Assembly (NCBI GenBank): GCA_963722815.1
Contig: CAVROM010000010.1
Location: forward strand, 406,312 to 470,311
Length of the DNA: 64,000 bases
Direction: 5' to 3'
From: DASQFQ01 sp963722815
GTDB lineage: Bacteria > Actinomycetota > Thermoleophilia > Solirubrobacterales > Solirubrobacteraceae
Shown here: positions 16,775 to 26,309 of the stretch, piece by piece
Layout: each line of letters opens with the position of its first letter
Position numbering within the stretch: the first letter of the stretch is position 1
The notes under the pieces: generated by a model
Databases searched by the model: none
Seen by the model: only the letters and a program-made list of their open reading frames with translations
Told to the model about the DNA's origin: nothing
Position numbers and translations under genes: made by a program

Positions 16775-18234
16775 CGCTCTCCTCTGGGGTGAATTGTCGG
16801 CGCGTCGGGATCCGGCCCGAGCGCCAATACCGCCATATCGTCGCGCAAGCGGCCCATCGAGGCGTGCATGACCGCCTTCTCGACCCGCTCGGCGACGTCG
16901 GCGGGGCTCAGGCCGCCGCACGTCTGCAGCAGCTCGATCAGCTGCTCGGTGCCGAACACCTCGCGCCGCTGGCGCCGCACCTCGGTGACGCCGTCGGTGT
17001 AGAGGACGAGCACGTCGCCCTTCTCGAGCTCGACGACGACGTCGGCGAGCAGCGGCTCGGCGTCGGAGCCGAGCAGCGTGCCGAGCCGGCCGACCTCCTC
17101 GACGCTACCGTCGGGGTGCACGACGAACGGCAGCGGATGGCCGCCGCAGGCGAGCTCGAGCCGCACGTGGCCGGGGACGACCTGCATGTAGGCGTAGGCG
17201 ACCGTGCAGAAGCGGCCGTCGGAGACCTGCTCGCGCAGCTCGCGGTGCAGCAACGTCAGCACGCCGCTGGGGCGGTGCTCGTAGGCGGCCGCGGCGCGCA
17301 GCGTGTGGCGGGCCAGCGCGGTCACGGCGGCGGCCTCCGGCCCCTTGCCCTGGATGTCGCCGATCAGCGCCGCCCAGCCGCCGTCGCGGGCGCGGTAGAG
17401 GTCGTAGAAGTCGCCGCCGAGCTCGACGCCCTCGCCGGCGGCGTTGAAGCGCACGGCGGCCGACAGGCCGGGGACGGGCGGCAGCGCGCCCGGCCGCAGC
17501 GAGCGCTGCAGGGTGCGCGCGATCGTCCGCTCGCGGCCGTACAGCCGCGCGTTGGCGATCGCCCCCGATGCGAGCTGGCCGAGCTGGGTGAGGAGCGCGT
17601 CGTCGCGGCGCGTGAACTCGCGCCCTTGGGCGTCGACCACCTCGAGCGAGCCGAGCTCGCGCCCCTGCGCCTGCAGGGTCACGCTCGTGCGCGCAGGTGT
17701 CGTCGTGGAGACCTCGAGCTCGGGCGGCGACGTCGCGCCGAGCGGCGGGCGGCGCGGCTCGGTGGGGAGGATCGCGATCGAGGCGCGCTCCGCCGCAAGC
17801 GCCGCGCGCGCCGCGTCGGCGGTCAGCTGGAGGATCTCCTCGACGCTCATCGAGGCGTTGATCGCCACCGACGCGTCGGCCAGCGCGCGCAGCTGCTCGA
17901 TGTACTCGTGCTCGATGCGGGCGATCTCCTGCACCTCGTGGTAGCCGCGCGCCGCGATCTCGAAGGTCGACAGGCTTTCGCGCAGGAACTCCGCGGCAGC
18001 GCGGACGATCTCGCCCTGTTGCCCGCCCGGGGCGGAGGCCAGGGCGACCGTCAGCGCGCCGTGGTGGGCGTCGGCGAAGTCGAGCACGCTGTACTGCGCC
18101 GCGACCGCCTCGCGCCCGAGCGCGTAGGCCTCGCCGAGGCCGCTCTCCCCGCCTTGGCTGAGATGCGCCGCGAACGCTTGCGCGTACCGGTCCGCAAGAG
18201 CCGGCGACGACACGTCTGGCTGCTCGACCCCCAC
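16624..18234 (-). CDS. rsbU: RsbU-like GAF/SpoIIE phosphatase
   Basis: The N-terminal 85 residues (LADRYAQAFAAHLSQGGE, GREAVAAQYSVLDFADAHH) look like the RsbT-binding domain of RsbU. A GAF-like region follows (about 110-235), then a SpoIIE phosphatase domain (about 265-460) with GGDFYDLYRA, IGDIQGKGPEAA and LYTDGVTEVR. The final DDMAVLALGPDP is near 16810. The frame runs on to 16624, overlapping rsbR by 151 bases with an Arg-rich tail. That tail is probably not native, and an undetected indel just upstream would end the gene at the rsbR start. The start is GTG, 28 bases after the last oxidase gene. Confidence 0.85.
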   Translation of the reverse strand: MGVEQPDVSSPALADRYAQAFAAHLSQGGESGLGEAYALGREAVAAQYSVLDFADAHHGALTVALASAPGGQQGEIVRAAAEFLRESLSTFEIAARGYHEVQEIARIEHEYIEQLRALADASVAINASMSVEEILQLTADAARAALAAERASIAILPTEPRRPPLGATSPPELEVSTTTPARTSVTLQAQGRELGSLEVVDAQGREFTRRDDALLTQLGQLASGAIANARLYGRERTIARTLQRSLRPGALPPVPGLSAAVRFNAAGEGVELGGDFYDLYRARDGGWAALIGDIQGKGPEAAAVTALARHTLRAAAAYEHRPSGVLTLLHRELREQVSDGRFCTVAYAYMQVVPGHVRLELACGGHPLPFVVHPDGSVEEVGRLGTLLGSDAEPLLADVVVELEKGDVLVLYTDGVTEVRRQRREVFGTEQLIELLQTCGGLSPADVAERVEKAVMHASMGRLRDDMAVLALGPDPDAPTIHPRGERWLTYPPRRRRATVTARRRRGSSASSSPTCARTGRSCARSGPAGSRRRSC

Positions 18235-18262
18235 GTGGCGGAAGCCTATTGGCGCATGGGAG

Positions 18263-18497
18263 CTAGTGCGAGGAGTGGTCGAGCGGAAGCTCGGAGATCT
18301 CGTGCGCCGCGGCGCGCACCCACGCGACCAGCGTCACGAGGAAGAGGATCAGCCCGATGATCGGTGATCGCGGGCGACAGCGTGAGGCCGACGAGCGAGA
18401 ACGTCACGCCGACCGCGTTGACGATCGGCAGGATGCTCGGCTCCGGCATGTGGACCTCTTCGCCGACCGGCGGAGCCTCTGTCTCGAGCGGCGACAT
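18263..18497 (-). CDS. Small two-helix membrane protein of the A1 oxidase operon, frame broken once near 18366
   Basis: The start MSPLETEAPPVGEEVHMPEP leads to PSILPIVNAVGVTFSLVGLTL, the first membrane helix. After one extra base near 18366 a second helix (GLILFLVTLVAWVRAA) and the tail HEISELPLDHSSH follow. Repaired length is about 77 aa. The HMPEPSILPIVNAVG block resembles a segment seen near the membrane anchor of some bacterial oxidase subunits. It is probably a small oxidase subunit. The start overlaps the stop of the upstream microprotein (TGATG). Confidence 0.6.
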
Positions 18498-18607
18498 CAG
18501 GCGGTGTAGATCGCGGCCGCCAGGAACGTCAGGCCGAACATCAGCAGCATGATCGTCGAGACGATCAGGCCGGTGCGGACGTTGCGGCGTGCGAGCTTGC
18601 GGTCCAT
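18497..18607 (-). CDS. 36-aa single-pass membrane microprotein of the A1 oxidase operon
   Basis: The product is a basic head (MDRKLARRNVRTG), then one hydrophobic helix (LIVSTIMLLMFGLTFLAAAI), ending YTA. It is 12 bases downstream of ctaB and overlaps the next gene by one base. Its basic N-terminus predicts an N-in topology. I know no named family; the position makes an oxidase accessory subunit likely. Confidence 0.55.
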   Translation of the reverse strand: MDRKLARRNVRTGLIVSTIMLLMFGLTFLAAAIYTA

Positions 18608-18619
18608 GCGCTGGCGATT

Positions 18620-19525
<906 letters not shown>

Positions 19526-19526
19526 C

Positions 19527-21245
19527 TCAGACGTTGGCCACCGGTCGGCCGGCCTGGTAGCGCTGCTCGACGCCGGTCTCCTGCTCGACCTGGCGGCGGA
19601 TGTCCTTCATCGGCTCGACCGAGCGCACGCGCGGGACCACGTCGAAGTTGTTCTCCGGCGGCGGCGAGGGGGTGAACCACTCGAGCGTGTTCGCCTTCCA
19701 CGGATCCGGGCCGGCGATCGCGCCCTTCTTGAGCGAGCGGACGACGTTGATGACCGTCAGCAGCACGCCGAGGGCGAGGATGAACGAGCCGATCGTCGAG
19801 ATCAGGTTGTAGAGGTGCAGGTGGTCGACGTCGGCGTACTCGTAGACGCGCCGCGGCATGCCCGACAGGCCGGCCGAGTGCTGGATCAGGAACGTCACGT
19901 GGAAGCCGATGAGGAAGAGCCAGAACGAGACCTTGCCGAGCGACTCCGACAGCATCCGCCCGCTCATCTTCGGGAACCAGTAGTAGAGCGCTCCCACGCC
20001 CGCGAAGGCGGCCCCGCCGAAGGCCGTGTAGTGGAAGTGCGCGACGACGAAGTAGGTGTCGGTCAGCTGCCAGTCGACCGGGAAGACGGCGAGGAAGATG
20101 CCGGTGATCCCGCCCATCAGGAACGTGGCGATGCCGCCCACGCAATAGAGCAGCGGCACGCGGTACTCGATCGTGCCGCGCCACAGCGTCGCCACCCAGT
20201 TGAAGATCTTCACGCCGGTCGGCACCGCGATCAGGAAGCTCGAGAGCATGAAGAACGCCAGCACGACGGTCGACATCGGCGTCGCGAACATGTGGTGCGC
20301 CCACACGAGCATGCCGAGGAAGGCGATGCCGGCGGTCGAGGCCGCGATCGCCTTGTAGCCGAAGATCGGCTTGCGGGCGAACACCGGCAGGACCTCGGAG
20401 AAGACCCCGAACGCGGGCAGCACGAGGATGTAGACCTCGGGGTGGCCGAAGAACCAGAAGAGGTGCTGCCACAGCAGCGCCGACCCTCCCTGCGTCGGGT
20501 CGAAGAAGTGCGTGCCGAAGTTGCGGTCGAGCAGCAGCATCGTCACGGTCGCGGCCAGCGAGGACAGCGCGAGCACGATCAGGTACGCGTAGATCAGGAT
20601 CGTCCACACGAACAGCGGGATGCGGCCCCAGCCCATGCCGGGCGCGCGCATGTTGTGGATCGTGGCGATGAAGTTGACGGCGCCGAGCATCGACGACAGG
20701 CCGGTGAGGTGGACCATGTAGATCCACGCGTCCTGGCCGCCGGAGGGCGAGTACTCCTTGGACGACAGCGGCACGTAGGAGAACCAGCCGGCCTCGGGCG
20801 GCTGGAAGAAGACCGACGCGTAGAGCGCGATCCCGCCGAACAGGAACATCCAGTAGGACCAGGCGTTGATGCGCGGGAAGGCGACGTCGCGCGCGCCGAT
20901 CATCAGCGGCACCAGGTAGTTCGCGAAGCCCGCCCACAGCGGCACGACGACGAGGAAGATCATCGTCGTCCCGTGCATGGTGAAGATCTGGTTGTACTTC
21001 TCGGGGCTCAGGAACGTGTTGTCCGGCGCCCCGAGCTGGATCCTCAGCAGCAGCGCCTCCACGCCTCCCAGCAGGAAGAACGCGAGGACCGTGTACAGGT
21101 ACATGATCCCGATCTTCTTGTGGTCGGTCGTGGTGATCCACGACGTCCATCCCCGGGCCTCGGCCCGCGCCTCATGGCTGAGGATCTGCGGCCGCGCCAG
21201 GCTGCGGCGCGCGGTCGTCGTCTCGGTGTCTGAGGTGATGGCCAT
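19527..21245 (-). CDS. ctaD: Cytochrome c oxidase subunit I, A1 type
   Basis: The 572-aa subunit has twelve predicted membrane helices. Ligand regions are FTMHGTTMIFLVV, VWAHHMFATPM and VAHFHYTAFGG. The motif WFFGHPEVYILVLPAFG keeps the Glu of HPEV, marking the A1 subclass, in contrast to the A2-type gene at 10215-12161. The C-terminal cytoplasmic segment contains WKANTLEWFTPSPPPENNF. It lies 17 bases after ctaC. Confidence 0.97.
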   Translation of the reverse strand: MAITSDTETTTARRSLARPQILSHEARAEARGWTSWITTTDHKKIGIMYLYTVLAFFLLGGVEALLLRIQLGAPDNTFLSPEKYNQIFTMHGTTMIFLVVVPLWAGFANYLVPLMIGARDVAFPRINAWSYWMFLFGGIALYASVFFQPPEAGWFSYVPLSSKEYSPSGGQDAWIYMVHLTGLSSMLGAVNFIATIHNMRAPGMGWGRIPLFVWTILIYAYLIVLALSSLAATVTMLLLDRNFGTHFFDPTQGGSALLWQHLFWFFGHPEVYILVLPAFGVFSEVLPVFARKPIFGYKAIAASTAGIAFLGMLVWAHHMFATPMSTVVLAFFMLSSFLIAVPTGVKIFNWVATLWRGTIEYRVPLLYCVGGIATFLMGGITGIFLAVFPVDWQLTDTYFVVAHFHYTAFGGAAFAGVGALYYWFPKMSGRMLSESLGKVSFWLFLIGFHVTFLIQHSAGLSGMPRRVYEYADVDHLHLYNLISTIGSFILALGVLLTVINVVRSLKKGAIAGPDPWKANTLEWFTPSPPPENNFDVVPRVRSVEPMKDIRRQVEQETGVEQRYQAGRPVANV

Positions 21246-21262
21246 GGGTCTGGGGAGGCTTC

Positions 21263-22081
21263 CTACGGGGTCTCGGTCGTCGACTCTTGCTTGTTGATCT
21301 GTGCGCGCTGCTTGGCGCCCTCGTCACGGGCGAGCTTGATGTCCGCCGCCTCGCGGTCGAACCAGGCCCGGTACTCGTCGAACGGGACGACCCTGACGCG
21401 GGCGGTCATGTTGGCGTGGTTGCGCCCGCACAGCTCGGCGCACTGCCCGCGGTAGGTGCCGACCTTGGTGGCCTTGAACCACGTCTTGTTGACGTACCCG
21501 GGGACGGCGTCCATCTTGCCGCCCAGCGCCGGGATCCACCACGAGTGGGCGACGTCGTCGGAGGTGATGCGGAGGATGACGGTCATGCCGAGGGGCACCA
21601 CCATCTCCTCGTAGGCGAACACGGTCTTGTCGCCCTGCGGGGGGTACTGGTAGCGCCACACGTACTGCTGGCCGTCGACGTTGATGTTCAGCGTGGCGCC
21701 CCTGGGCGGCGCCTTCTGGTCGGTCGAGGCGAAGAAGGCGTTGGCGGCGACACGGTTGCCGGAGGCGTCGATGTCCGACGCCGGCGGGTTCTTGATCCCC
21801 GGCAGCTTGACGAAGGTGACGACCGTGATGAACACCAGCACCACGGCGGCGCCGACGGTCCACCCGATCTCCAGCCGCGTGTTGCCGTGGATCTGGGCGG
21901 CGACGCGGCCGCGGCGGGCCTTGAACTTGAGCAGGAACCAGATCAGCGAGCCCTGGACGCCGATGAAGACCACCAACGCCATCGCGAAGATGAGGACGTA
22001 GAGCGTGAAGATGTCCTCGGCGTTCGGCGAGACGCCCTTGTCGGGGAAAAAGAGGCCGGCGAGGATGGCGAGAACGGGCAA
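21263..22081 (-). CDS. ctaC: Cytochrome c oxidase subunit II without cytochrome c domain
   Basis: In this 272-aa protein two N-terminal helices precede the CuA domain, whose ligands are VAHSWWIPALGG and QCAELCGRNHANM. Unlike the subunit II at 12175-13236 it ends soon after the CuA domain with a charged tail and has no heme c site. This oxidase therefore needs a separate electron donor. It is the first gene of the A1 operon. Confidence 0.95.
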   Translation of the reverse strand: MPVLAILAGLFFPDKGVSPNAEDIFTLYVLIFAMALVVFIGVQGSLIWFLLKFKARRGRVAAQIHGNTRLEIGWTVGAAVVLVFITVVTFVKLPGIKNPPASDIDASGNRVAANAFFASTDQKAPPRGATLNINVDGQQYVWRYQYPPQGDKTVFAYEEMVVPLGMTVILRITSDDVAHSWWIPALGGKMDAVPGYVNKTWFKATKVGTYRGQCAELCGRNHANMTARVRVVPFDEYRAWFDREAADIKLARDEGAKQRAQINKQESTTETP

Positions 22082-22128
22082 GGCGGCGGAAGTGTATAGA
22101 CGGGCCAGGGCGCTTCAGCGCCCGGCGA

Positions 22129-22926
22129 TCATGACCCCTTGAACTCCGGCGGGCGCTTGCCCAGGAACGCTTGCACGCCCTCGAGGAAATCACCAGAGGC
22201 GGCCATCTCCTGCTGGATCGTCGCCTCGAGCTCGAGCTGCTCCTCCATCCCGCGGTAGATCCAGGCGTTCAGCTGGCGCTTGGAGCCGGCGTAGGAGGCG
22301 GTCGGTCCGGTGGCCAGGCGCTCAGCCAGAGCGTCGACCTCCGCGTCGAAGACGTCGTCGGCGGCCACGCGGTTGATCAGGCCCCACTCCAGCGCCTGCA
22401 GCGCAGGGACGCGCTCGCCCAGCATCGCCATCTCGGCCGCGCGCGTGTAGCCCACGCGCGAGGGCACGAGCACCGAGGAGCCGCCGTCGGGGACGAGCCC
22501 GATGTTCACGAACGCGAGCAGGAAGTAGGCCGACTCCTTCGCGAGGATCAGGTCGCAGTCGAGCGCCAGCGAGCAGCCGATGCCGACCGCGGGCCCGTTG
22601 ACCGCCGCCAGCACGGGCTTCGGCATCTCGCGGATCGTGCTGATGATCGGGTGGTAGCGCTCGCGCAGGGCGCGGCCGACGTCCGGGTGGCCCTCCGGCG
22701 TCGGGTCGAAGCCGGCCTTGAGGTCCGCGCCGGAGGAGAAGCCGCGGCCCGCGCCGGTGATGGTCACGGAGCGGACCGTGTCGTCGGCCGCGGCCTCCTG
22801 GACGGCCGCCAGGAGGTCCAGCCCGAACTGCTCGTTCCACGCGTTCATCGTGTCCGGGCGGTTCAGCTCGATGCGCAGCTCGGCGCCGTTGGAGGCGCCG
22901 CGCCGCGTGGTCACGGTCTCGGCCAT
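22129..22926 (-). CDS. Enoyl-CoA hydratase/isomerase, PaaG-like
   Basis: The crotonase-family protein starts MAETVTTRRGASNGAEL (about 265 aa). The oxyanion-hole segments are GAGRGFSSGADL and AVNGPAVGIGCSLAL. In the active-site region it reads FVNIGLVPDGGSS: the usual hydratase Glu is missing and an Asp is present, as in PaaG-type isomerases. Isomerisation or hydration of an enoyl-CoA is expected. It lies 47 bases upstream of ctaC in the same direction. Confidence 0.85.
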   Translation of the reverse strand: MAETVTTRRGASNGAELRIELNRPDTMNAWNEQFGLDLLAAVQEAAADDTVRSVTITGAGRGFSSGADLKAGFDPTPEGHPDVGRALRERYHPIISTIREMPKPVLAAVNGPAVGIGCSLALDCDLILAKESAYFLLAFVNIGLVPDGGSSVLVPSRVGYTRAAEMAMLGERVPALQALEWGLINRVAADDVFDAEVDALAERLATGPTASYAGSKRQLNAWIYRGMEEQLELEATIQQEMAASGDFLEGVQAFLGKRPPEFKGS

Positions 22927-22955
22927 CGGCCGCATCCTACGGATAGCCTGGAGGC

Positions 22956-23696
22956 ATGGCCCGCCCCCGCATCGGCATCTGCACCGCGATCGAGCGCGCC
23001 CGCTGGAGCTACTGGGACACGGAGGCTTACCTCCTCGATCGCAACTACGTGGACGCCGTCCAAGCCGCCGGTGGGATCGCGCTGATGCTGCCGCCCGACG
23101 CCGAGGCCGATCCCGACGAGATCCTCGACGTGCTGGACGGCCTGATCCTGGCCGGGGGGGCCGACATCGACCCGGCCACCTACGGTGCCGAGCCCCACGC
23201 GATGACCAGCGGCATGCGGCCGGAGCGCGACGCGTTCGAGCTCGCGCTGGCCGGGCGGGCGCTCGAGCGCGACATCCCGTTTCTCGGCATCTGCCGCGGC
23301 ATGCAGGTCATGAACGTGGCGCGCGGGGGCACGCTGCGCCAGCACCTCCCCGACGAGGTCGGCCACGAGGACCACCGCCGCACCCCGGGCTCGTTCGACG
23401 GCGCCGACCACGACGTGCGGCTCGCGGACGCCTCGCTCGCGGCGCGGGCGGCCGGCGAGCTCGACCACGCCACGAAGTCCCACCACCACCAGGGGATCGC
23501 GGCGCTCGGCGACGGCTTCGTCGAGACCGGCTGGAGCACGCTCGACGAGTTGCCCGAGGCGATCGAGGACCCGGAGCGGCGGTTCGCCCTCGGCGTGCAG
23601 TGGCACCCGGAGGCGGACCCGACGTCGCGCCTCATCGCGGCGCTGGTGGAGGAGGCGGCACGTCGACCCGCGTCAGCCTCCGGAGCGGCACCGTGA
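22956..23696 (+). CDS. Class I glutamine-amidotransferase-like gamma-glutamyl hydrolase (PuuD type)
   Basis: This 246-aa peptidase C26 protein has the nucleophile Cys in FLGICRGMQVMN and the His/Glu pair in GVQWHPEADP. The segment LILAGGADIDPATYG is typical of gamma-glutamyl-GABA hydrolases of polyamine catabolism. The substrate is not proven by sequence. It diverges from the PaaG-like gene with 29 bases between and overlaps the convergent cyclotransferase gene by 65 bases. Confidence 0.88.
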   Translation: MARPRIGICTAIERARWSYWDTEAYLLDRNYVDAVQAAGGIALMLPPDAEADPDEILDVLDGLILAGGADIDPATYGAEPHAMTSGMRPERDAFELALAGRALERDIPFLGICRGMQVMNVARGGTLRQHLPDEVGHEDHRRTPGSFDGADHDVRLADASLAARAAGELDHATKSHHHQGIAALGDGFVETGWSTLDELPEAIEDPERRFALGVQWHPEADPTSRLIAALVEEAARRPASASGAAP

Positions 23697-24168
23697 GCGG
23701 ATCGGTCGAGCGGTCGAACGCCTCGAGGCCGCCGGTGGCCTCGAAGTCGGCGCGGATCGCCTCGAAGTAGTCCTGGGCCACGACCGCTGCGCCGGTCGCG
23801 AAGCGCTCGCGCGCGGCCTCGCTGCCGATGTAGGTCCACACCGTGCCCGCGAGCTCGGCGTCGATCAGCTCGGCGACGTCGATGCGGTCGTAGTTGCGCT
23901 CGCGCCGGTCCAGCTGGTCGAGCTCGTCCGCGGTGACGGGGAACGCGACGCCGTTGACCCGGCCCTCCGCCGCGGCGTAGAGGTTCAGGAACGTCACGCG
24001 GACCGGTGGGCGCTCGCCCGTGTCGGGGTCGACGTAGTACTTGTAGCCCGGGATCGTGCGGCGGTTGTCCATCGCGACGTTCCAGGTCCGGCGGTGCCCG
24101 AGGAGGTGGCACGGGATGCCGCCGGAGCGCCGCACGAGCGACCCGTAGCCGAACACGAACGCCGTCAT
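23632..24168 (-). CDS. Gamma-glutamylcyclotransferase-like protein
   Basis: The 178-aa protein starts MTAFVFGYGSLVRRSGG, with the YGSL substrate-binding motif. The catalytic Glu is in RRERNYDRIDV. Proteins of this fold turn gamma-glutamyl amino acids into 5-oxoproline. Its 3' end overlaps the gamma-glutamyl hydrolase gene on the other strand, so two gamma-glutamyl enzymes face each other. Confidence 0.82.
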   Translation of the reverse strand: MTAFVFGYGSLVRRSGGIPCHLLGHRRTWNVAMDNRRTIPGYKYYVDPDTGERPPVRVTFLNLYAAAEGRVNGVAFPVTADELDQLDRRERNYDRIDVAELIDAELAGTVWTYIGSEAARERFATGAAVVAQDYFEAIRADFEATGGLEAFDRSTDPLTVPLRRLTRVDVPPPPPAPR

Positions 24169-24219
24169 CGCGCGCAGACGCTACGTGTCCGCCTGTGGCC
24201 CGGTTAGACTCGCCGCGCT

Positions 24220-25152
24220 GTGCGCCGGTCGACCGCCATCCGCTTGGTGGCGTGCACGGCGCTCGCCGCAGGCCTTGCGGCGCCGCTCGCGCGCCGCCGA
24301 TTGAGGCTCCCGCCGCCGGTCGTCACGGCGACGGCTGCGACGGCGCCGTTCGCGCTCTGCGTCCTCGTCCCCCGCTCGCGGAAACGCGACGTGGCGGTGC
24401 TCTGCCTGCAGATGTGGGCCTACGTGGCCACCTACCAGATGCCGAACGACGACCCGATCGAGCTCGAGCGGCGGGTGCGGATCGACTATCCCGTCAACGT
24501 CGACAAGCTGATCGGCGGCGGGATGACGCCGACGCTGCGGCTGCAGCGCGCGTTCGGCCGGCCGGGGCGGATCAACGGCATCGAGCGGACGCTGATCTGG
24601 TCGCACTGGATCTGGTTCCTCGTCCCGCACGGCACCGCGGCGTTCCTGCTCCTCCGCCACCGGGATCAGTTCCCGCTCGGTGCGGCGCTGCTGTACGCGA
24701 CGTTCGACCTCGGCCTGATCGGCTACTGGGCGGTGCCGACCGCGCCGCCCTGGTACGCGGCCGCGCGGGGGCGGATGAACGACGGCCGGACCCCCGAGCT
24801 GCGGCGCATGATGTACGAGTACGGCGAGCAGTTCTGGAAGTCCAACTGGGGCCCGCTCTATGGTTTCCTCGGCGGGAATCCGCTCGCCGCGATGCCGTCC
24901 CTGCACTTCGCCACGTCAGTCCAAGCCGCTCATGTCCTCTCCGAGACCGGCGCCGTCGCTGGAGCCGTGGGTTGGACGTACGCGAGCACGCTGGGCGTCG
25001 CGCTCGTGTACCTGGGCGAGCATTACGTGGTCGATCTCGCGGTCGGACTCGCACTGACGCAACTCGTGCGCAAGGGAGCGCCGCTCGCCGCGCCGCTGTT
25101 CCGGGTCGTCGCCACCGGGGTGCAGCGGCTCGAGGCCGGGGCGCGCGCGTGA
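24220..25152 (+). CDS. PAP2-family membrane phosphatase/phosphotransferase
   Basis: This 310-aa polytopic protein has the PAP2 motifs AAMPSLHFATSVQAA and GEHYVVDLAVG. The long middle part (SHWIWFLVPHGTAAF, TAPPWYAAARGRMND) resembles the AUR1/inositol-phosphotransferase-like branch rather than simple lipid phosphatases. It probably transfers or removes a phosphate head group on the outer membrane face. The start is GTG. It is coupled to the next gene by a GTGA overlap. Confidence 0.82.
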   Translation: MRRSTAIRLVACTALAAGLAAPLARRRLRLPPPVVTATAATAPFALCVLVPRSRKRDVAVLCLQMWAYVATYQMPNDDPIELERRVRIDYPVNVDKLIGGGMTPTLRLQRAFGRPGRINGIERTLIWSHWIWFLVPHGTAAFLLLRHRDQFPLGAALLYATFDLGLIGYWAVPTAPPWYAAARGRMNDGRTPELRRMMYEYGEQFWKSNWGPLYGFLGGNPLAAMPSLHFATSVQAAHVLSETGAVAGAVGWTYASTLGVALVYLGEHYVVDLAVGLALTQLVRKGAPLAAPLFRVVATGVQRLEAGARA

Positions 25153-26273
25153 ACACGACGGAGACGCGCCACCAGTCGCCCAACACGCCGGCGCCGGACG
25201 GCGACGACGATCACGAGGAGCACCCGCCCCGGCTCGACATCTCGGCGCGCAGCCTCGCCGGCTTCGCGGTCTTCGTCGTGCTCGCGATCGTCGCGCTGTA
25301 CTTCCTGCTCCCGCAGGTCGCCGGGCTGGAGGAGACGTGGCACCGGCTCGAGGACGGCAGCCCGGTCTGGCTCGCGCTTGCGGTCGTCTTCACGGTCGGG
25401 ATGTTCGCCGGCTACGTGCTGCTGTTCCAGGGCGTCTACGCGCGCGCGGCCGAGGGCCGGCTGACGATGCGCGAGAGCTACCAGGTGTGCATGGCCGGGC
25501 TGGCGGCGACGCGGCTGTTCTCCGCCGGCGGCGCCGGCGGGATCGTGCTCACCGCGTGGGCGATGCGCGGCGCGGGCCTGCGCCGCCGCGTGGTGGCGGA
25601 CAAGACGATCTCGTTCCTCGTCCTCACCTACCTCGTCTATACGACCTGCCTGGTCGTGTTCGGCTACGGGCTGCGCTTCGGCGTCTTCCCCGGGCCCGAC
25701 CCGTTCACGATGACGGTGATCCCCGCCACGCTGGCGCTGATCGCGACCGTGCTCGGGCTCTCGATCGCGTTCGTGCCGACCGACTTCGAGCGCCGGCTGC
25801 AGACGCTCGCCCTGCGCCACGGCCGCACCGGCCGCATGGCCCAGCGGCTGGCGACGCTGCCCGCCACCGCCTCGAGCGGCATCCGCGACGCGCTCCACCA
25901 CCTGCGCTCGAGGGATCCGGCGCTGCTCGGCGCCGTCGCCTTCTGGGCGTGCCAGATCGCGGTGCTGTGGGCGTGTTTCGAGGCGTTCGGTCAGTCGCCG
26001 CCGCTGGCGGTGCTCGTGCTCGGCTTCTTCATCGGCATGCTCGGCAACCTGCTGCCGCTCCCGGGCGGGATCGGCGGCGTCGACGGCGGGATGATCGGCG
26101 CGTTCGCGGCGTTCAACGTCGACACGGGGCTCGCGGTGGTCGCGGTGCTGGCCTACCGCGCCTTCACGTTCTGGCTGCCGACGGTGCCCGGTGTGATCGC
26201 CTATCTACAGCTGCGCAAGACCGTGGAACGCTGGCGTCTCGAGGGCCGGCGCGCGCTACACTATACAAACTGA
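25149..26273 (+). CDS. Lysylphosphatidylglycerol synthase TM-like (UPF0104) membrane protein
   Basis: The 374-aa protein has a polar N-terminus of about 35 residues and about eight membrane helices. Typical segments are RLFSAGGAGGIVLTAWAMR, GNLLPLPGGIGGVDGGMIGA and AYRAFTFWLPTVPGV, the core of the UPF0104/AglD-like fold found in lipid flippases. The synthetase domain of MprF is absent. The GTG start overlaps the PAP2 gene, so the two may work together on a lipid or glycolipid. Confidence 0.85.
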   Translation: MNTTETRHQSPNTPAPDGDDDHEEHPPRLDISARSLAGFAVFVVLAIVALYFLLPQVAGLEETWHRLEDGSPVWLALAVVFTVGMFAGYVLLFQGVYARAAEGRLTMRESYQVCMAGLAATRLFSAGGAGGIVLTAWAMRGAGLRRRVVADKTISFLVLTYLVYTTCLVVFGYGLRFGVFPGPDPFTMTVIPATLALIATVLGLSIAFVPTDFERRLQTLALRHGRTGRMAQRLATLPATASSGIRDALHHLRSRDPALLGAVAFWACQIAVLWACFEAFGQSPPLAVLVLGFFIGMLGNLLPLPGGIGGVDGGMIGAFAAFNVDTGLAVVAVLAYRAFTFWLPTVPGVIAYLQLRKTVERWRLEGRRALHYTN

Positions 26274-26309
26274 AGTAAGGCAACTTTGACCGGGGAGAAG
26301 ACCCAACCA

